64,000 bases of DNA, taken from Alphaproteobacteria bacterium GWF2_58_20. Its GTDB lineage: Bacteria; Pseudomonadota; Alphaproteobacteria; UBA1247. The notes under the pieces are model-generated. The model was given only the letters and a program-made list of their open reading frames with translations, was not told where the DNA came from and ran no database searches. This document shows positions 19,382-28,711 of this stretch, in pieces; position 1 is the stretch's first letter, and every line of letters starts with the position of its first letter. A program made the translations under genes and the position numbers. Location: contig MEMB01000002.1 in NCBI GenBank assembly GCA_001768735.1, positions 24,418 through 88,417 on the forward strand, in the 5' to 3' direction.

Positions 19382-21075
19382 CAGGATGCCGCCATCTTGT
19401 AGAAGTCCAAGGTTTTCCGGAGCATGGCATCCAGTCCGAAGCGGTTTTTGATGAAATCCGGGGCAGTGTGGGAGGCGATTCCGGCCCACTCCGGATGCTC
19501 CAGAATGAAGGAGGTCTTTCGGGCAAGATCTTCCGCCTTGCGGGTGTGGACGAGGAAACCGGTCTTGCCGTCCGCAAAGGTTTCAGCGGCACCGCCGACA
19601 TTTGTGGAAACGACGGGGATGCCGAGGGCTTGTGCTTCAAGGATGACGTTGGGGGTTCCCTCGATGCGGGAGGTCAGCAGGAAAACATCCATGGCGGAAA
19701 AGGCCGGGACAGGATCCTTCATGTTTCCGGGCATGAGGTAACGGGAGGAATGTCCGCTTTCTTCCACCTTTTTCCGCAGGCTGGCATACAAGGGACCGCT
19801 GCCCACATGAAGAACCGTGAGGTTTTCATGGTGGGCCAGGAGCTGTTTGGCTGTTTCCCAAAACAGGAAGGGATCCTTTTCCTCCGACATGCGGGCGACC
19901 GTGCCGATGACGGCGTGGCCTTCCGGAATGCCGAGACTGTCCTTGAAGGCGCGGATGCTGTCCGGAGAAGGTTTACGGAACAACGCACCGTCAAAGCCGT
20001 TGGACAGGACGCCGATGCGGCCTTCCGGCAATCCCAGCCATTTTTCATAATCCTTTGCACCAGCGCGGGAATTGTTGGCCATGATGACAGCGGGATGCTG
20101 GGCGAGGATGCGGTAACAGGCGCGGAGCCAGCGGGGAGAGGTGGGGTAGTTGTAAGGGGCAAGGGAACGTCCACACAGGAGGATGCGAGGCGTTCCCGCG
20201 ATGATGGCGGCAAAGCCGGCAAAGACGCTGGTCATGTCCTGCCATGCATGCACGACCTGCGGTTTCCGGCGGATGATTTCCAGCGCATAGGTCACAATCG
20301 GTTCCGCAAGCTCTTCGGGGATGTTCCTGAAGGCATCGCCAAAAATCCCGAGGAGGCTTTGCAGCGCCTGTTTTTCTTCCCTGGAATACGTCCTGTCGAT
20401 TTCTGTGGCAGGAATTCCCTTTTCCTCAAGTTGGTGCAGGTAAAAAGCGGAGCCGGGTGGGAAGCGCAGGTGTTCACAAAGGACATGGAGGTTTTGATGG
20501 CCGAGGTCCCGCAATCCCGCAAGGGTATTGACAAGCTGACGTTCGGCACCGCCCTCTCCAAGGGATGCGTTGAACATGAGGATGCCGTCTTGCTCCGGCT
20601 GGTAAAGGGGGGCATGGGGCGCGCACAGGGCGAGGCATCCTTTCCCGAGCCGCAGGCTGGTGCAGGGAATCCTGCCGAAAACCCTGCCGACGGTCATCCA
20701 GAGGATTTTTTCCAGAAAACGCCGGATCAGGAAATGGGAGAGGCGGGTTTTTTCCCAGCCGTGCGAGGTTTCCCGGACGAGGCAGGATACCCCGGCCTTC
20801 CGGTATTGGCGGGCCATGTGGAAATTGAAGAATTTTCCATGTGTCCGCGGGGAAATGATGGCGACGGCGCGGGTCTTGGCAGGGGAGGAAGGTAAGGAGA
20901 GGCTGGTTTTTCCCATGCCCGATACCATGCCGGCAATGGCATCGGAGGGAACGGAATCGAAAATTTTGGAAGAAAGTGCTTCAGGGCTGTGGATGATGAC
21001 CGGCAGAAGACCGTTTTGCCGGCACCATGAGATGCAGTCTGCAGTCCGTTGGATGAGAGGATCTTCGTTGGCCAC
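19381..21075 (-). CDS. Glycosyltransferase with extra N-terminal domain (copy 1)
   Basis: A 564-residue paralogue of the following gene. The N-terminal domain carries TADCISWCRQNGLLPVII and LSHFLIRRFLEKILWM, matching the other copy; the GT4 part has SLGEGGAERQLVNTLAG, the histidine-rich HAWQDMTSVFAG, IEGTPNVILEAQ and NVGGAAETFADGKTG. Likely adds a sugar to the same glycan as the other glycosyltransferases in this operon. The N-terminal domain could bind acceptor or a partner, but no motif tells which. Upstream is a methyltransferase with a nine-base gap. Confidence 0.88.
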   Translation of the reverse strand: MANEDPLIQRTADCISWCRQNGLLPVIIHSPEALSSKIFDSVPSDAIAGMVSGMGKTSLSLPSSPAKTRAVAIISPRTHGKFFNFHMARQYRKAGVSCLVRETSHGWEKTRLSHFLIRRFLEKILWMTVGRVFGRIPCTSLRLGKGCLALCAPHAPLYQPEQDGILMFNASLGEGGAERQLVNTLAGLRDLGHQNLHVLCEHLRFPPGSAFYLHQLEEKGIPATEIDRTYSREEKQALQSLLGIFGDAFRNIPEELAEPIVTYALEIIRRKPQVVHAWQDMTSVFAGFAAIIAGTPRILLCGRSLAPYNYPTSPRWLRACYRILAQHPAVIMANNSRAGAKDYEKWLGLPEGRIGVLSNGFDGALFRKPSPDSIRAFKDSLGIPEGHAVIGTVARMSEEKDPFLFWETAKQLLAHHENLTVLHVGSGPLYASLRKKVEESGHSSRYLMPGNMKDPVPAFSAMDVFLLTSRIEGTPNVILEAQALGIPVVSTNVGGAAETFADGKTGFLVHTRKAEDLARKTSFILEHPEWAGIASHTAPDFIKNRFGLDAMLRKTLDFYKMAAS

Positions 21076-21084
21076 GGTTTGCCC

Positions 21085-21918
21085 TTACTTGAAAGTGGCG
21101 AGGACTTCCATCTTGGAAGCGGAAGCCATGTTGCGAAGCCTGTTCTTTCCCATGAGGATGCGGCAGAATTCAAGAACTTTCCCCGGGGTGATGAAGGGGC
21201 GGTTTGCGTAATACTGGTTGCGCAGGAAAGCTGTTTGCGAATAATGGCGGGCACAGATGTCGCGGATCTCGCGGCGTGTTCGGTAGAACAGGCCTGTCTT
21301 GTGATAATCCATGTTCCGCTGGAGGGTTTCCGTGGACGAAATTCCTTTCTGGTGCTCGTTGCGGATGCCGATTCCTGCCCAGAAACGCATGTAGCTTGCG
21401 GAGTTGAACATGCCATTGAAGGGAATGAGGGTGTGCGTTTCCACAAGGGCGCATCGCCGGGGATAGACGTGCAGGGCAATGCCTCCGGGTTTCAGGACGC
21501 GTGCGATTTCGCGTGCGACCGCATCAAGGTTGTGGATATGCTCAAGAACCTGTGTGGAAAACACGAAATCAAAAGAGGCATCTTCGCAGGGCAGGCGGAA
21601 GCTGTCATCAATGAGAAAATCGGTTTTCGATGATTTGTCCTGGGTTTCCGGAAAACGGAAAAAGCGAATGTCTTCGGGTTGGCGCAGGGATGTGTAATTG
21701 TGGATGTCAAAACCGCAGGCATGGTAACCCCGGTCAAGGAACTCATAGACGAGACTTCCGCTGCCGCACCCGAAATCGAGGATGCTGTCTCCCGGTTCCA
21801 ACTGCAGGTCCAGAAGCATCAGGGTTTTGATGAGGTTGTCGGCGGAACTGAAGCCGTTTGTGTGAAGTCTTCGCATGATGGTTTTGTTTTTCCTGTCAGG
21901 ATTCAGCTTCTTTTCCAC
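21085..21918 (-). CDS. Class I SAM-dependent methyltransferase
   Basis: A 277-residue methyltransferase with SAM motif I in ILDFGCGSGSLVYEF, an acidic strand end in ACGFDIHN, and the post-motif VFSTQVLEHIHNLD typical of Methyltransf_11 proteins. It may methylate a sugar or cap the glycan. Overlaps the upstream bifunctional methyltransferase by 16 bases. Confidence 0.88.
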   Translation of the reverse strand: MEKKLNPDRKNKTIMRRLHTNGFSSADNLIKTLMLLDLQLEPGDSILDFGCGSGSLVYEFLDRGYHACGFDIHNYTSLRQPEDIRFFRFPETQDKSSKTDFLIDDSFRLPCEDASFDFVFSTQVLEHIHNLDAVAREIARVLKPGGIALHVYPRRCALVETHTLIPFNGMFNSASYMRFWAGIGIRNEHQKGISSTETLQRNMDYHKTGLFYRTRREIRDICARHYSQTAFLRNQYYANRPFITPGKVLEFCRILMGKNRLRNMASASKMEVLATFK

Positions 21919-23339
21919 GAATCCCTGATGTCGTCAAATGTCAGGCGCTGCGACTTTTTTACGAAGAAGGCGCCCATGTGGTTGGGCAGGGATTCGATGC
22001 GGTAGGGCAAGTCGTTGCGCGACAGGTAGTCATGCACTGCGCGCGCGCAGCCATCCCATGTAAAATAGTCGTCGATGAGAATCATGCCGCCCTCGGAAAC
22101 AATCGGGAGAAATGCTGTCAGGCAGTCCATGGTGGATTCATACCAGTCACCGTCGAGGCGCAGCAGGGCGATGCCCTGTTTTGAAATCTGGCTGGCAAGC
22201 ACGGGGGCCGTATCGCAAAACCAGCCCTTGTGCAGAAAGAAATCATGCTCCGGCCTGAAACCTTGCGCTTCAAGGGCTGTGCGCGTTTCCGTTTCTCCGG
22301 CCACACAGTTGTCGTTGAGGTAGGTGCTCTTGTGTTCCGGGTTTTCCTGCAGGCTGTTGGCGAGGGGACCATCCTTTTCGGTGGTATCGGGAAGGCCCTC
22401 AAAACTATCCAGCATGTGGACGGGGCGCACCACTTTTCCGAAGGCTTTGCGTTGGGCCTCGAGCATGGCCATGCTGCATCCGCCTTTCCACGTTCCGCAT
22501 TCCACGATGACGCCGGGAATGTCCCGCGCGATGGCGGCTACGGCCTGCTCGGCGGCGAAAGCAATCGCCGCTGGCGGAACCATGGAAAAGGGGCGCACGG
22601 TCTGGGCGATGGCCATGAAGTCGGGGGGCGATTTGGTTTTGGATGCCGGAATGCCTGCAAGTTCGCCGTGATAAAGCAGGGCTGTTCCGTGCAGGAGGCG
22701 GGAGAGGATTCCCGCTGGCAGGGCGGTCAGGGATTTTTTCTGGAATCCCGCCTTGTGGAGACGCCGGCTCCACGCTGTGCGGGAAAAAAGGATGGGTTCG
22801 AAAATGGCGTATCCGCGGGTTCCCATGCGGTGCGGCCAGCGGTTGCGGATGAGGATGCGCAGGATCCGTCGGGCCAATGGCGTGTCAGCGCCTTTTTCCA
22901 TGAATGATTTCATAAGCTTGGGCAGGATGGCGGGATAATGCCGCAGCATGGCGGTGACAGCCTGTCCACTGGAAGGCAGGATGTGGAAACACGCGCCGCC
23001 TGTTTTCAGGACACGGGCGGTTTCCTCAAGGAAAATTTCGGGGTTTTCGCTCCGTTCAATCATGTGTTCGGAGATGAGCGCATCAAAAGCGTGATCCGGA
23101 AAGGGAATGGTCCTGCCATCATAATGCAGGATGGGGAAATGTTTCAAACCGGATGGAATGGCATGCACGGGGGCAATGGCCGTGATGTCGGCTCCCATGC
23201 CGGAAATTTTGTGGGCAAAGGCTCCGTTTCCCGAATCGATGACAAGGATGCGGCAGCCTTTGGGCAGCTGGCGGAGGATGTGTTCAGCGACCTTGTCCAG
23301 ACGTTGGGGTAATGGGATTTTTCCGGTTTCGGATGTCAT
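21903..23339 (-). CDS. Bifunctional methyltransferase: Methyltransf_11 fused to TylF/MycF-type
   Basis: A 478-residue protein with two methyltransferase units. The N-terminal one (about 1-200) has ILVIDSGNGAFAHKI and ALISEHMIERSENPE; motif I is degenerate (DSGNG for DxGxG). The C-terminal one (about 240-465) is a TylF/MycF macrocin-type O-methyltransferase: VECGTWKGGCSMAM, DSFEGLPD, LLRLDGDWYEST and ILIDDYFTWDG, which include the acidic metal-binding residues of that family. Such enzymes methylate sugar hydroxyls. The upstream stop is shared in an ATGA overlap. Confidence 0.88.
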   Translation of the reverse strand: MTSETGKIPLPQRLDKVAEHILRQLPKGCRILVIDSGNGAFAHKISGMGADITAIAPVHAIPSGLKHFPILHYDGRTIPFPDHAFDALISEHMIERSENPEIFLEETARVLKTGGACFHILPSSGQAVTAMLRHYPAILPKLMKSFMEKGADTPLARRILRILIRNRWPHRMGTRGYAIFEPILFSRTAWSRRLHKAGFQKKSLTALPAGILSRLLHGTALLYHGELAGIPASKTKSPPDFMAIAQTVRPFSMVPPAAIAFAAEQAVAAIARDIPGVIVECGTWKGGCSMAMLEAQRKAFGKVVRPVHMLDSFEGLPDTTEKDGPLANSLQENPEHKSTYLNDNCVAGETETRTALEAQGFRPEHDFFLHKGWFCDTAPVLASQISKQGIALLRLDGDWYESTMDCLTAFLPIVSEGGMILIDDYFTWDGCARAVHDYLSRNDLPYRIESLPNHMGAFFVKKSQRLTFDDIRDSWKRS

Positions 23340-24199
23340 GCGGGGGATCCGTCTTCAAGGGTGCCGATGTAGATGAGCGTGCTTTCGTTGCCAATGCGTA
23401 TATCGCCGCCGGAAGTTGTATTTGAAGCGCACGCCGTTTTCGCCGGGGCGGGGATGAGGTTCCAGGCCATGAGGGCGTCCTTGATAACTTTCACGATGGC
23501 GGACAGGCCGGGGATCTTCTGCTTGACGAGACGGGTGTAATCGGCTTGCAGGTGATCGTATTTTTCCAGCAGGGCATTGTATTCTGCCTCGGTGCGGGAG
23601 CTGGTGAAATCCACCTTGTGGACGTGTTTCCGGAAGAAGCCATGGGCCGTGAAATGGTCGGCGAGGCTTTCGGAGGTCCAGGAATGGACATGCTGCCAGC
23701 GGTGGAACAGGTGGTCGCAGACCGGGCAATAGGCCGAGGCCAGGGCGAGATTTTCAGAGTTTGGTGTGCTGGCAATGAGCAGTCCGCCGGGCTTGAGAAA
23801 GGCCTTGATGGCGTCCATGGTGGCCTGCATGTCGCAATCCAGGACATGCTCGATGACCTCGGTCATGAGGATGACGTCAAAGCGGGTGCCGTCCGGCTTT
23901 GTGAAAACGCCGAGAAAGTTGGAGGATTGGGCGAAGGGTTTGCCTTTCAGGATATCCACGCGGCCTTCGGCAGGTTCATAAGCGGCCACCTTGAAGCCGC
24001 GCTGGATGAGGAGATCGGCCATGTCGCCATCGCCCGCGCCAAAGTCGAGGATGGAGGCGCCTTCCGGCAAGGCGGGCGCGATGATGTCCAGGAACAGGGG
24101 ACCGCTGGCCTTGCCAAAACTGATGCTGCCGAGCGGAGTCTGGGCAATGCCAGACCAGAAGCGGCCTACCAGTTCAGGGGTCCATTCCAGGGTTTTCAT
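23336..24199 (-). CDS. Class I SAM-dependent methyltransferase
   Basis: A 287-residue methyltransferase with SAM motif I in ILDFGAGDGDMADLL and VILMTEVIEHVLDCD. A CPVCDHLFHRWQHVHSWT stretch resembles the Cys/His cluster of some Methyltransf_23 glycan enzymes. Overlaps wzt upstream and the bifunctional methyltransferase downstream by four bases each. Confidence 0.88.
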   Translation of the reverse strand: MKTLEWTPELVGRFWSGIAQTPLGSISFGKASGPLFLDIIAPALPEGASILDFGAGDGDMADLLIQRGFKVAAYEPAEGRVDILKGKPFAQSSNFLGVFTKPDGTRFDVILMTEVIEHVLDCDMQATMDAIKAFLKPGGLLIASTPNSENLALASAYCPVCDHLFHRWQHVHSWTSESLADHFTAHGFFRKHVHKVDFTSSRTEAEYNALLEKYDHLQADYTRLVKQKIPGLSAIVKVIKDALMAWNLIPAPAKTACASNTTSGGDIRIGNESTLIYIGTLEDGSPA

Positions 24200-25452
24200 G
24201 CGGAGGGTCCTTCCTCAATGCGCTCAACCTGGCAGCCCATGTCGGCAATGCCGGAAAATGCCCGGTCGCTGGTGACGGTGAAAGTGGCGGCATCATAGAG
24301 CTTGTGCAGGATGGTGAAGTGATAGGCTTGCTCGATGCCGGAAATGTTCTGGGCGATGACAGCCATCAGGGAATAGGTGCCGGGGGCGAGGTTGCAGCGC
24401 ATGCGCAGGGTGGTTGTGACCTCATGCCCCTTTTGTCCGCAGACGTCCTGCCCGAGGTGGGTGGTCGAGATGCCGAAAAGGGTTATGCCGGTGGCATTCT
24501 GGATGTTGAAGCCGATGGAAGCCGAAGGGATGTCCGCATGGAAGCGCGTGGTCAGGCGGATAAGGTATTCCGCGCCGGATTCCAGCTCGGTAACGAGGTG
24601 GCCGTTGGTTTTCAGGATTTCGGTGCGGACAATTTCGGCGTCCGGGCGCGCGCCTTCCGGCGATGTCGCATTGGTGACCGGGGCGGACTGATGGTGTTCT
24701 GCCGCGATTTCGGCATGCACGCGGTCTTCATAGATGCGGCCGATCTCGCGCGGCTCGCCGATGGCGGTCACGCGCCCCTTTTCCAGCATGATGACACGGT
24801 CGCACAGGTTGTAGATGTCCTGCATGTTGTGGGTCACAAGCAAAACCGTGGCACCGCCGTCGGCGATTTCGCGCATGCGGCCATAGCTCTTGGCGGCAAA
24901 GGCGGCATCGCCCGTGGAAAGCGCCTCGTCCACGATCAGGATGTCAGGATCCACCGCAGCCGCCACGCTGAAGGCCAGACGCGCCTGCATGCCGCTGGAA
25001 TAGCTGCGGACGGGACGGTCGATGAAGTTGGCCAGTCCGCTGAAAGTGATGATGGCATCGGTTTTGCTGCGGATTTCCTTGGGGGACATGCCGAGGCACA
25101 GGCCGCCGAGGTAAATGTTCTCGCGCCCCGACAGCTCCATGTTGAAGCCGGTGCCAAGGGCCATGATGGCGGAAATGCGGCCGTTGACCACGGCTTCACC
25201 CGCGGTTTTGTCAAGCGTTCCGGCCAGGATGCGGAGCAAGGTTGTCTTGCCGGAGCCGTTGCGTCCTATGATGCCGAGTACCTCGCCCTTCTTCACGTCA
25301 AAGGAGATATCCGTGAGGGCGCTGAACACCTTGTGACGGGATCGTCCTGTCAGGAATTCCATCAGGAAATGGTGCGGGGATTCGTAAAGGTGGAAATCCT
25401 TGCCAATTCCGCGCGCCGAAATGGCGATGTCATTCTGCTCGTGCGCCGTCAT
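24196..25452 (-). CDS. wzt: Polysaccharide ABC exporter, ATP-binding subunit (Wzt-like)
   Basis: A 418-residue ABC ATPase. The nucleotide-binding domain (about 1-245) has Walker A GRNGSGKTT, signature YSSGMQARL, Walker B ILIVDEALS and switch VTHNM. The C-terminal 150 residues form a beta-rich domain like the Wzt carbohydrate-binding domain, which in other systems recognises a methylated or otherwise capped glycan end; the three adjacent methyltransferase genes fit that. Start chosen at ATG 25452, which overlaps the wzm stop (ATGA); the longer frame upstream lies inside wzm. Confidence 0.92.
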   Translation of the reverse strand: MTAHEQNDIAISARGIGKDFHLYESPHHFLMEFLTGRSRHKVFSALTDISFDVKKGEVLGIIGRNGSGKTTLLRILAGTLDKTAGEAVVNGRISAIMALGTGFNMELSGRENIYLGGLCLGMSPKEIRSKTDAIITFSGLANFIDRPVRSYSSGMQARLAFSVAAAVDPDILIVDEALSTGDAAFAAKSYGRMREIADGGATVLLVTHNMQDIYNLCDRVIMLEKGRVTAIGEPREIGRIYEDRVHAEIAAEHHQSAPVTNATSPEGARPDAEIVRTEILKTNGHLVTELESGAEYLIRLTTRFHADIPSASIGFNIQNATGITLFGISTTHLGQDVCGQKGHEVTTTLRMRCNLAPGTYSLMAVIAQNISGIEQAYHFTILHKLYDAATFTVTSDRAFSGIADMGCQVERIEEGPSA

Positions 25453-26378
25453 AGGTAGGTTCCGAAAAAGGTTTTGAGTTTCTGGAAAACGCTGGCGCCC
25501 AGAATGGCCGACACCAGGGACAGGATCGGGAAGGCCACCCACGAGGCAGGATGGGCGAAATGCCCATAAAATGTGGCGTCCTGGAAACAGAGGACCGCAT
25601 GGGCGAAGGGGTTGATGTAGATGAGGATGCGCCACACGCGGGGCAGGGATTCAAGGGTGAAGAAAACGGGCGCAAAGTAAATGCCGAGCAGGACGATGAG
25701 CTGCACCACGTCCTTGATGTCGCGCACGAAGACGCCGCCGCTGGCAAAAATGGCGGAGATTCCCGCCATCATGAGGAACAGGAGGGCATAAAGGAGCGGC
25801 AGCAGCAGGTAGGTGATGGGGAGGCTGCCAAAAGCCAGAAGGGTATAAGCGGCCAGGATGATGTGCCCGACAACGATGGGCAGGAAAACGGCGATGGCCA
25901 CCTTGGCAGGCAGGATTTCCAGCGGGAAAACCACCTGCTTGACCAGCGCAGCCTGTGCACGGATGGCAAGGCAGCTGCGCGACATGGCGTCGCTGGCCAC
26001 CATCCACGGCAGAAGTCCGGAAATCATGTAGATGGCGAAGTTGTATTGTACGTCCGGCATGTCCGCCACTTGCACTTTCATCTTGAAGACGACACCGAAG
26101 ATGAAAAGGAAAACGGCCATCATGGCGAGCGGATGGACAAAGGCCCAAATCGCACCGAGCATCTGTCCGGTGTAGCGGTCCAGCACATCGCGCCGTGTCA
26201 TCTCCCACAAAAGGATGCGGTTGCGGATGAGGATGCGGGCCGTGTCCAGCAGGGGCTTGAGATGAAAAAACCCTGGGATTTCGGATGTTTTCTGGTTTTT
26301 TTTGGCTGGCGAAATCTTCATGGGGGTGGCTGTCAGTCTTTCAGGCATGCAGGGTAAACAATCTTGACCCCGGATCAT
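25449..26378 (-). CDS. wzm: Polysaccharide ABC exporter, permease subunit (Wzm-like)
   Basis: An ABC-2-type permease of up to 309 residues with six or so membrane segments (for example [45 protein letters not shown]). With Wzt it would move lipid-linked glycan across the inner membrane. Start is uncertain: ATG 26378, 26348 and 26321 are in frame and none has a strong ribosome site; the last gives MKISPAKKN and a typical short N-terminus. First gene of the glycan operon, 40 bases after the lipoprotein gene on the same strand. Confidence 0.9.
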   Translation of the reverse strand: MIRGQDCLPCMPERLTATPMKISPAKKNQKTSEIPGFFHLKPLLDTARILIRNRILLWEMTRRDVLDRYTGQMLGAIWAFVHPLAMMAVFLFIFGVVFKMKVQVADMPDVQYNFAIYMISGLLPWMVASDAMSRSCLAIRAQAALVKQVVFPLEILPAKVAIAVFLPIVVGHIILAAYTLLAFGSLPITYLLLPLLYALLFLMMAGISAIFASGGVFVRDIKDVVQLIVLLGIYFAPVFFTLESLPRVWRILIYINPFAHAVLCFQDATFYGHFAHPASWVAFPILSLVSAILGASVFQKLKTFFGTYL

Positions 26379-26417
26379 GCAGGTTGCATGCGGGATGTTG
26401 GTTTTGGGCCGGCAGGA

Positions 26418-26975
26418 TTATAGTCCGGTTGGGCAAACGCCATTCGGGCAGGCGTTGGTGGGCAGGGGGAAAGGCTGTCCGGCCTTGGCAGGGACATTGG
26501 GCTTGTAGGCTGTGTTCTGTGCCGCTGGTTCCGCCGAGGGTGGGGTTGTGGTCATGCCGCCCTGGCCATCGTCATAGACCTGCACGCGCACGCCCGAACC
26601 GGTATCCTTGGCGTCCCACCACAGGCGCGGTGCGGGTTTGCTTGGAGTTTCGGTACCCCACCATTCCACGGGCTTGTTTTCCACGGCGGCGCGGAGTTCG
26701 GGATCCTGTGCGTTCCATTCGGCGGTTCTGGCAGCCCCTTGGGTGGCTTTTTCCTCCGCCGTGGCATAGTGCCAGCGCTGGCCATCATAGTTGACCGGGC
26801 GGGGCAGGGTTTCATTCCGCTTCATGTCCGCAATGTCCGCATCCGTCAGGATGGTCATGGGCGGTGCGTTCGGGCGGACGGAAGCCTGGGGCTGCGGCGT
26901 CAGGGTGCCTTCAATCTGCGCGCAGGCCGGAAGGCCCAGAAGGAGAAGGAAGGGAAGCAGTTTCTTGGACATCAT
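26418..26975 (-). CDS. Putative lipoprotein of unknown function
   Basis: A 185-residue protein with a signal peptide ending in lipobox LPAC (Cys18). The mature part is Pro- and Trp-rich (KPVEWWGTETPSKP, APRLWWDAKD) and ends with ACPNGVCPTGL, which has two cysteines. No known domain seen. The intergenic stretch to the divergent DUF4424 gene is 113 bases and must hold both promoters. May be co-transcribed with wzm. Confidence 0.7.
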   Translation of the reverse strand: MMSKKLLPFLLLLGLPACAQIEGTLTPQPQASVRPNAPPMTILTDADIADMKRNETLPRPVNYDGQRWHYATAEEKATQGAARTAEWNAQDPELRAAVENKPVEWWGTETPSKPAPRLWWDAKDTGSGVRVQVYDDGQGGMTTTPPSAEPAAQNTAYKPNVPAKAGQPFPLPTNACPNGVCPTGL

Positions 26976-27088
26976 GGTTTGCGCCTCGCATGGAATAAGA
27001 CATGTATTGTGGCAATCTACCTGAAAGCCCTATTGGAACGCAAGAGCGGGCTTGACGTGAAATGCAGAAAAGCGGATGAATCCCCGCC

Positions 27089-28102
27089 ATGAAAAAACAC
27101 ATGATGCCTGTCTGGATGTTTTGGCTGGCCGCGATGCTTCCTGCCGCTGCCCGCGCAAATGATTCTTCAGCCATGCTTGGGGCCGGTGGAATTGTGCTGG
27201 TTGCCAATGACATGGTTCGGCTGGAAAGCGAGGATCTTTTCATTTCGCCTTCGGAAATCCGCATCCGCTATGAATTCCTGAATGAAGGAACGGAAGATTT
27301 TACAACGGAAGTGGCCTTTCCCCTGCCGGACATTGATTTGGCCATGCTTTCGGAAACAGGCATTGCCACTCCGACAGATGATCCTGTCAATTTTGTGGGA
27401 TTTTCGGTTCAGGTGGATGGGCGGCCCGTTGAATTTTCCGGGGAAATGCGAGCTTTTGCGGGGGATAAGGATGTTACGGCCCTGCTGGTTGCGCAGGCCA
27501 TCCCCGTATCCCGGTTTGTTGAGGGGTTTTATGAAACCCTCCAGCAGGCGGATGAAGATGCACGGAAGGTGCTTTCTGATGCCGGTGTTGTGTTCTGGGA
27601 TGATTTTGGCAACGTCTATCCCAAATGGACCATGCGGACGATCTACCATTGGCAGCAGTTGTTTCCTGTAGGAAAAAAAGTTGTTGTGGAGCATCGTTAC
27701 AAGCCGGTTCTGGGGCTTTCCTTTTTTTCAGGATACGACCTTGAAGCCCTGCATGCCGCCCCCGAGGCCGAAGAGGACATGGGCTGGAGCATTGGCAAGG
27801 CCTATTGCATGACACCACAGCAGGAAGAAGTGGTAAAATCCATGCTGGAACATCTGCAGGGGCAGGATTATCCCGTGCTTTCCTCGGCCGTCCTGCAGTA
27901 TATCCTGACCACGGCGAACAACTGGTCCGGCCCGATTGGGCGTTTCAGGATGGAAGTTGCCCTTGACAGGCCGAAACAGGTCATGGCCACCTGCATGAAG
28001 GGCCTTGTCGAGGAAACGCCAGGAAAGCTGGTTTTTTCTGCACGGGGTTTTGTTCCTGAACATGAAGTAGATCTCTTGTTCCTGAATGCGCTTTCAGAGT
28101 AG
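27089..28102 (+). CDS. DUF4424 family secreted protein
   Basis: A 337-residue protein with a signal peptide (cut near AAARA). The mature N-terminus NDSSAMLGAGGIVLVANDMVRL and SEDLFISPSEIRIRYEF match the uncharacterised DUF4424 family of proteobacterial periplasmic proteins. A later stretch, PKWTMRTIYHWQQLFP, is also typical of the family. No enzymatic motif. It is followed after 35 bases by three small acidic secreted proteins that may form one unit with it. Confidence 0.8.
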   Translation: MKKHMMPVWMFWLAAMLPAAARANDSSAMLGAGGIVLVANDMVRLESEDLFISPSEIRIRYEFLNEGTEDFTTEVAFPLPDIDLAMLSETGIATPTDDPVNFVGFSVQVDGRPVEFSGEMRAFAGDKDVTALLVAQAIPVSRFVEGFYETLQQADEDARKVLSDAGVVFWDDFGNVYPKWTMRTIYHWQQLFPVGKKVVVEHRYKPVLGLSFFSGYDLEALHAAPEAEEDMGWSIGKAYCMTPQQEEVVKSMLEHLQGQDYPVLSSAVLQYILTTANNWSGPIGRFRMEVALDRPKQVMATCMKGLVEETPGKLVFSARGFVPEHEVDLLFLNALSE

Positions 28103-28137
28103 AGTGTTTTTGTCCATTTATAAAAGGAGTGTGGGAC

Positions 28138-28398
28138 ATGATTCGCAACATGCTGTTTTTTGTGGCGGCCATGATGGGGCTTGGGGCTTCCGCCATGGCG
28201 CAAAACGTAATGCCGCTTGACCTTGAGGGTTCGGATGAGTACATCCATGAACAGGGTTCATCCGGTTTTGATACGGGCGGCGCGTTTGCCATTCCGCAGG
28301 ATGATTATGATTCGGGTGATAATGGCGATGGAACGTGGACACCGGATGTTCCAGATGTTCCGGCGCCGACCCCGGTTGATGATTACTATTATGAATGA
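28138..28398 (+). CDS. Small acidic secreted protein (copy A)
   Basis: An 86-residue protein. Start at ATG 28138 with AAAAGGAG (28122-28129). A signal peptide (cut after ASAMAQ) precedes an acidic mature part containing GFDTGGAFAIPQDDYD and GDNGDGTWTPDVPDVP, closely matched in the next gene. It ends in an acidic, tyrosine-rich DDYYYE. Function unknown; GDNGDG could bind calcium but is not a canonical EF-loop. Confidence 0.7.
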   Translation: MIRNMLFFVAAMMGLGASAMAQNVMPLDLEGSDEYIHEQGSSGFDTGGAFAIPQDDYDSGDNGDGTWTPDVPDVPAPTPVDDYYYE

Positions 28399-28411
28399 GA
28401 GGGATGTATCC

Positions 28412-28711
28412 ATGAAAAGCAAGTTCTGGACAGTGCTGCTGGCGGCATTTCTTTTTGGGGTTCCAGCCAACGCACAGACAGTTTATCCGCTCGGCGACGA
28501 CACGGCTTCCGACGAGCAGGACCGGGATGATGCCGGTTCCGGCTTTGATACCGATGGCGGTTTTGCCATTCCGCAGGATGACTATGATGATGGTGACAAC
28601 GGCGATGGCACCTGGACACCGGATGTTCCGGAAGTTCCAGAACCCACTCCGGTTGATACCGACGATGAAGATGAAGATGAAGATGAAGACGAAGATGAAG
28701 ATGAAGGATGA
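28412..28711 (+). CDS. Small acidic secreted protein (copy B) with Asp-Glu tail
   Basis: A 99-residue protein starting at ATG 28412 with signal peptide (cut after ANA). The core GFDTDGGFAIPQDDYDDG and GDGTWTPDVPEVPEP parallels copy A. It ends in an alternating Asp-Glu tail coded by a six-base microsatellite. Clear tandem duplicate of the preceding gene. The reading frame of the duplicated core differs by one from the neighbouring gene, so each has its own start. Confidence 0.7.
   Translation: MKSKFWTVLLAAFLFGVPANAQTVYPLGDDTASDEQDRDDAGSGFDTDGGFAIPQDDYDDGDNGDGTWTPDVPEVPEPTPVDTDDEDEDEDEDEDEDEG

Noticed and set aside
17939..20895. Two long plus-strand frames opposite the tandem glycosyltransferases
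   Set aside because: Mirror of the conserved glycosyltransferase coding; no ribosome site or family match.
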